Origin: an uncultured Collinsella sp.
GTDB taxonomy: Bacteria; Actinomycetota; Coriobacteriia; Coriobacteriales; Coriobacteriaceae
Length of the DNA stretch: 14,268 nucleotides
Assembly: GCA_902464035.1 (NCBI GenBank)
Contig: CABQHT010000049.1
Coordinates: 1-14,268, forward strand
Direction of reading: 5' to 3'
The notes under the pieces are model-generated. The model saw nothing but the letters and a program-made list of their open reading frames with translations. It was not told the origin of the DNA and did not search any database. This document shows positions 13,272-14,268 of the stretch, piece by piece. A program made the position numbers and the translations under genes. Position 1 is the first letter of the stretch. Every line of letters starts with the position of its first letter.

Positions 13272-14268
13272 GTGAGCACCCCCAACAACCCGACCGCACG
13301 CTGCGCGATACCCGCATTCTGACGCTTCGCATTTGGGCTGTCGTCGGTTGCATCGTCATCGCCGCCGTCATCTTTAACCTTATGGGCATCCTGGCACCGG
13401 TTATCGAGTTTCTTGCCGTCGGCTCCATCATTGCTTTTGTGATGTCCCCGATCACCAACTGGCTCGAGCACCATGGCGTGAATCGCGGCATCGGTTCGCT
13501 TATCGCGCTTATTGTGGTCGTTGCCGTGCTCGTCGGTGTCGTTTGCATCTTGTCGCCGATTCTTTTTGGTCAGATCATGGAAGTCCTGAGCCGCCTGCCC
13601 GAGCAGCTTCGTGTTGCGGGCGGCGATCTCAATGAGATGATCTCGCATGCCAAGACGCTCAACAACACGCCGCTCAAGGAGTATTTGGACGATAATCTTT
13701 CGTCGCTTGTCACCGTGGCATCGAAGTACGTGTCTCAGATCGCTGCCGAGCTTGGCCGCGGTGTGTTCCCGCTCATCACCAATACGGCCTCGCAGCTGTT
13801 CGTGATCTTCCTGGGTCTGGTGCTCGCGTACTGGATGGCCTGCGACTACCCTCGCATGCACCACGAGATTTGCACCATCATCGGTCAGGAGAAGGAGACC
13901 TCGTACCGCTTTATGGTCGCCATCCTTTCTCGCTCTGTCGGCGGCTACATGCGCGGTATGGTCGTGACGTCCATCTGCGGTGGTTTCCTTGCCTTTATCG
14001 GTTTTATGATCATCGGCCATCCGTATGCGGCGCTCATGGCTATCTTTACCGGCATCATGCATTTGGTTCCGGTCGTCGGTCCATGGGTGAGCGCAGCAAT
14101 CGCCACAGTGCTCGGTTTCATGTTCAGCCCCATGTTGGCGTTATGGACGCTCATCGTGACGATGGTCGCGCAAAACGTCACCGATAACGTGATTTCGCCT
14201 AAGGTCATGCAGAGCTCGGTGCAGGTGCATCCCATCATGAGCCTCACGGCGCTCGTTATTGGCTCGGC
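13268..14268 (+). CDS. AI-2E family transporter (partial, runs off the right edge)
   Basis: The first 333 codons are visible. Hydrophobic segments occur at about 21-42, 46-62, 75-100, 172-200 and several after 220, with a soluble region between about 105 and 170, as in the AI-2E/PerM permease family (PF01594). Family-like spots are MHLVPVVGP and VQVHPIMSL near the visible C-terminus. Despite the name, members export varied small molecules or ions, and a role in autoinducer export is established for few of them. The ATG lies in an ATGA overlap with the sigma gene stop, so it is the fourth gene of the operon. In many Gram-positive genomes such a gene precedes alaS, so alaS may lie beyond the edge (inference). 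Confidence 0.9.
   Translation, partial: MSEHPQQPDRTLRDTRILTLRIWAVVGCIVIAAVIFNLMGILAPVIEFLAVGSIIAFVMSPITNWLEHHGVNRGIGSLIALIVVVAVLVGVVCILSPILFGQIMEVLSRLPEQLRVAGGDLNEMISHAKTLNNTPLKEYLDDNLSSLVTVASKYVSQIAAELGRGVFPLITNTASQLFVIFLGLVLAYWMACDYPRMHHEICTIIGQEKETSYRFMVAILSRSVGGYMRGMVVTSICGGFLAFIGFMIIGHPYAALMAIFTGIMHLVPVVGPWVSAAIATVLGFMFSPMLALWTLIVTMVAQNVTDNVISPKVMQSSVQVHPIMSLTALVIGS

Noticed and set aside
1..14268. CRISPR arrays, insertion sequences, prophage genes, rRNA or tRNA genes
   Set aside because: Reading both strands I found no regularly spaced direct repeats, transposase or integrase motifs, or cloverleaf sequences.

Overview
The window reads as chromosomal DNA of a GC-rich Gram-positive bacterium, most likely a gut member of the Coriobacteriia (Collinsella-like Actinomycetota). 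This is an inference from codon use, from T-box control of ileS, from the lspA-rluD pair, and from a DUF948 / anti-sigma-like / group 3 sigma / AI-2E cluster. I could not run a database search. Only the two leftmost genes are on the minus strand.

Left part (1-2210). At the left edge is the first 41 codons of an AT-rich peptidase S51-like gene that looks foreign to its surroundings. It is followed by about 510 bases without a protein gene. This stretch is packed with inverted repeats: a branched fold at 229-358, more hairpins at 374-417, then three hairpins (428-466, 526-567, 589-629) that each carry a U-tract only when read on the minus strand. The rightmost is the terminator of a glycerol-dehydrogenase-like enzyme (636-1724, minus). 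Divergently to its right lies a well-preserved isoleucine T-box leader (about 1864-2167). It has an AUC specifier, an antiterminator and a terminator, and it controls ileS.

Middle part (2211-8225). ileS has its own terminator. It is followed by lspA (lipoprotein signal peptidase) and rluD (23S rRNA pseudouridine synthase), which overlap by one base. Next is a single-gene unit for a membrane-bound family 2 glycosyltransferase, closed by a perfect 16-bp terminator hairpin that closely resembles the gldA terminator.

Right part (8306-14268). A short stand-alone prepilin peptidase-like membrane protein is followed by a dGTPase-like HD hydrolase and the recombination/replication-restart ATPase RarA. 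A tightly packed operon then encodes a DUF948 membrane/coiled-coil protein, a small anti-sigma-factor-like protein whose ATP-binding motifs look degenerate, a SigB/SigF-type sigma factor and an AI-2E-family membrane permease that runs off the right edge.

I see no CRISPR array, phage, insertion sequence or obvious defence system. The points most worth a second look are the structured non-coding block at 229-629 with its recurring hairpin core, the unusual T-box antiterminator (a UGGUUAA bulge and an extra hairpin in its loop), and the anti-sigma-like protein that appears to have lost its kinase residues.
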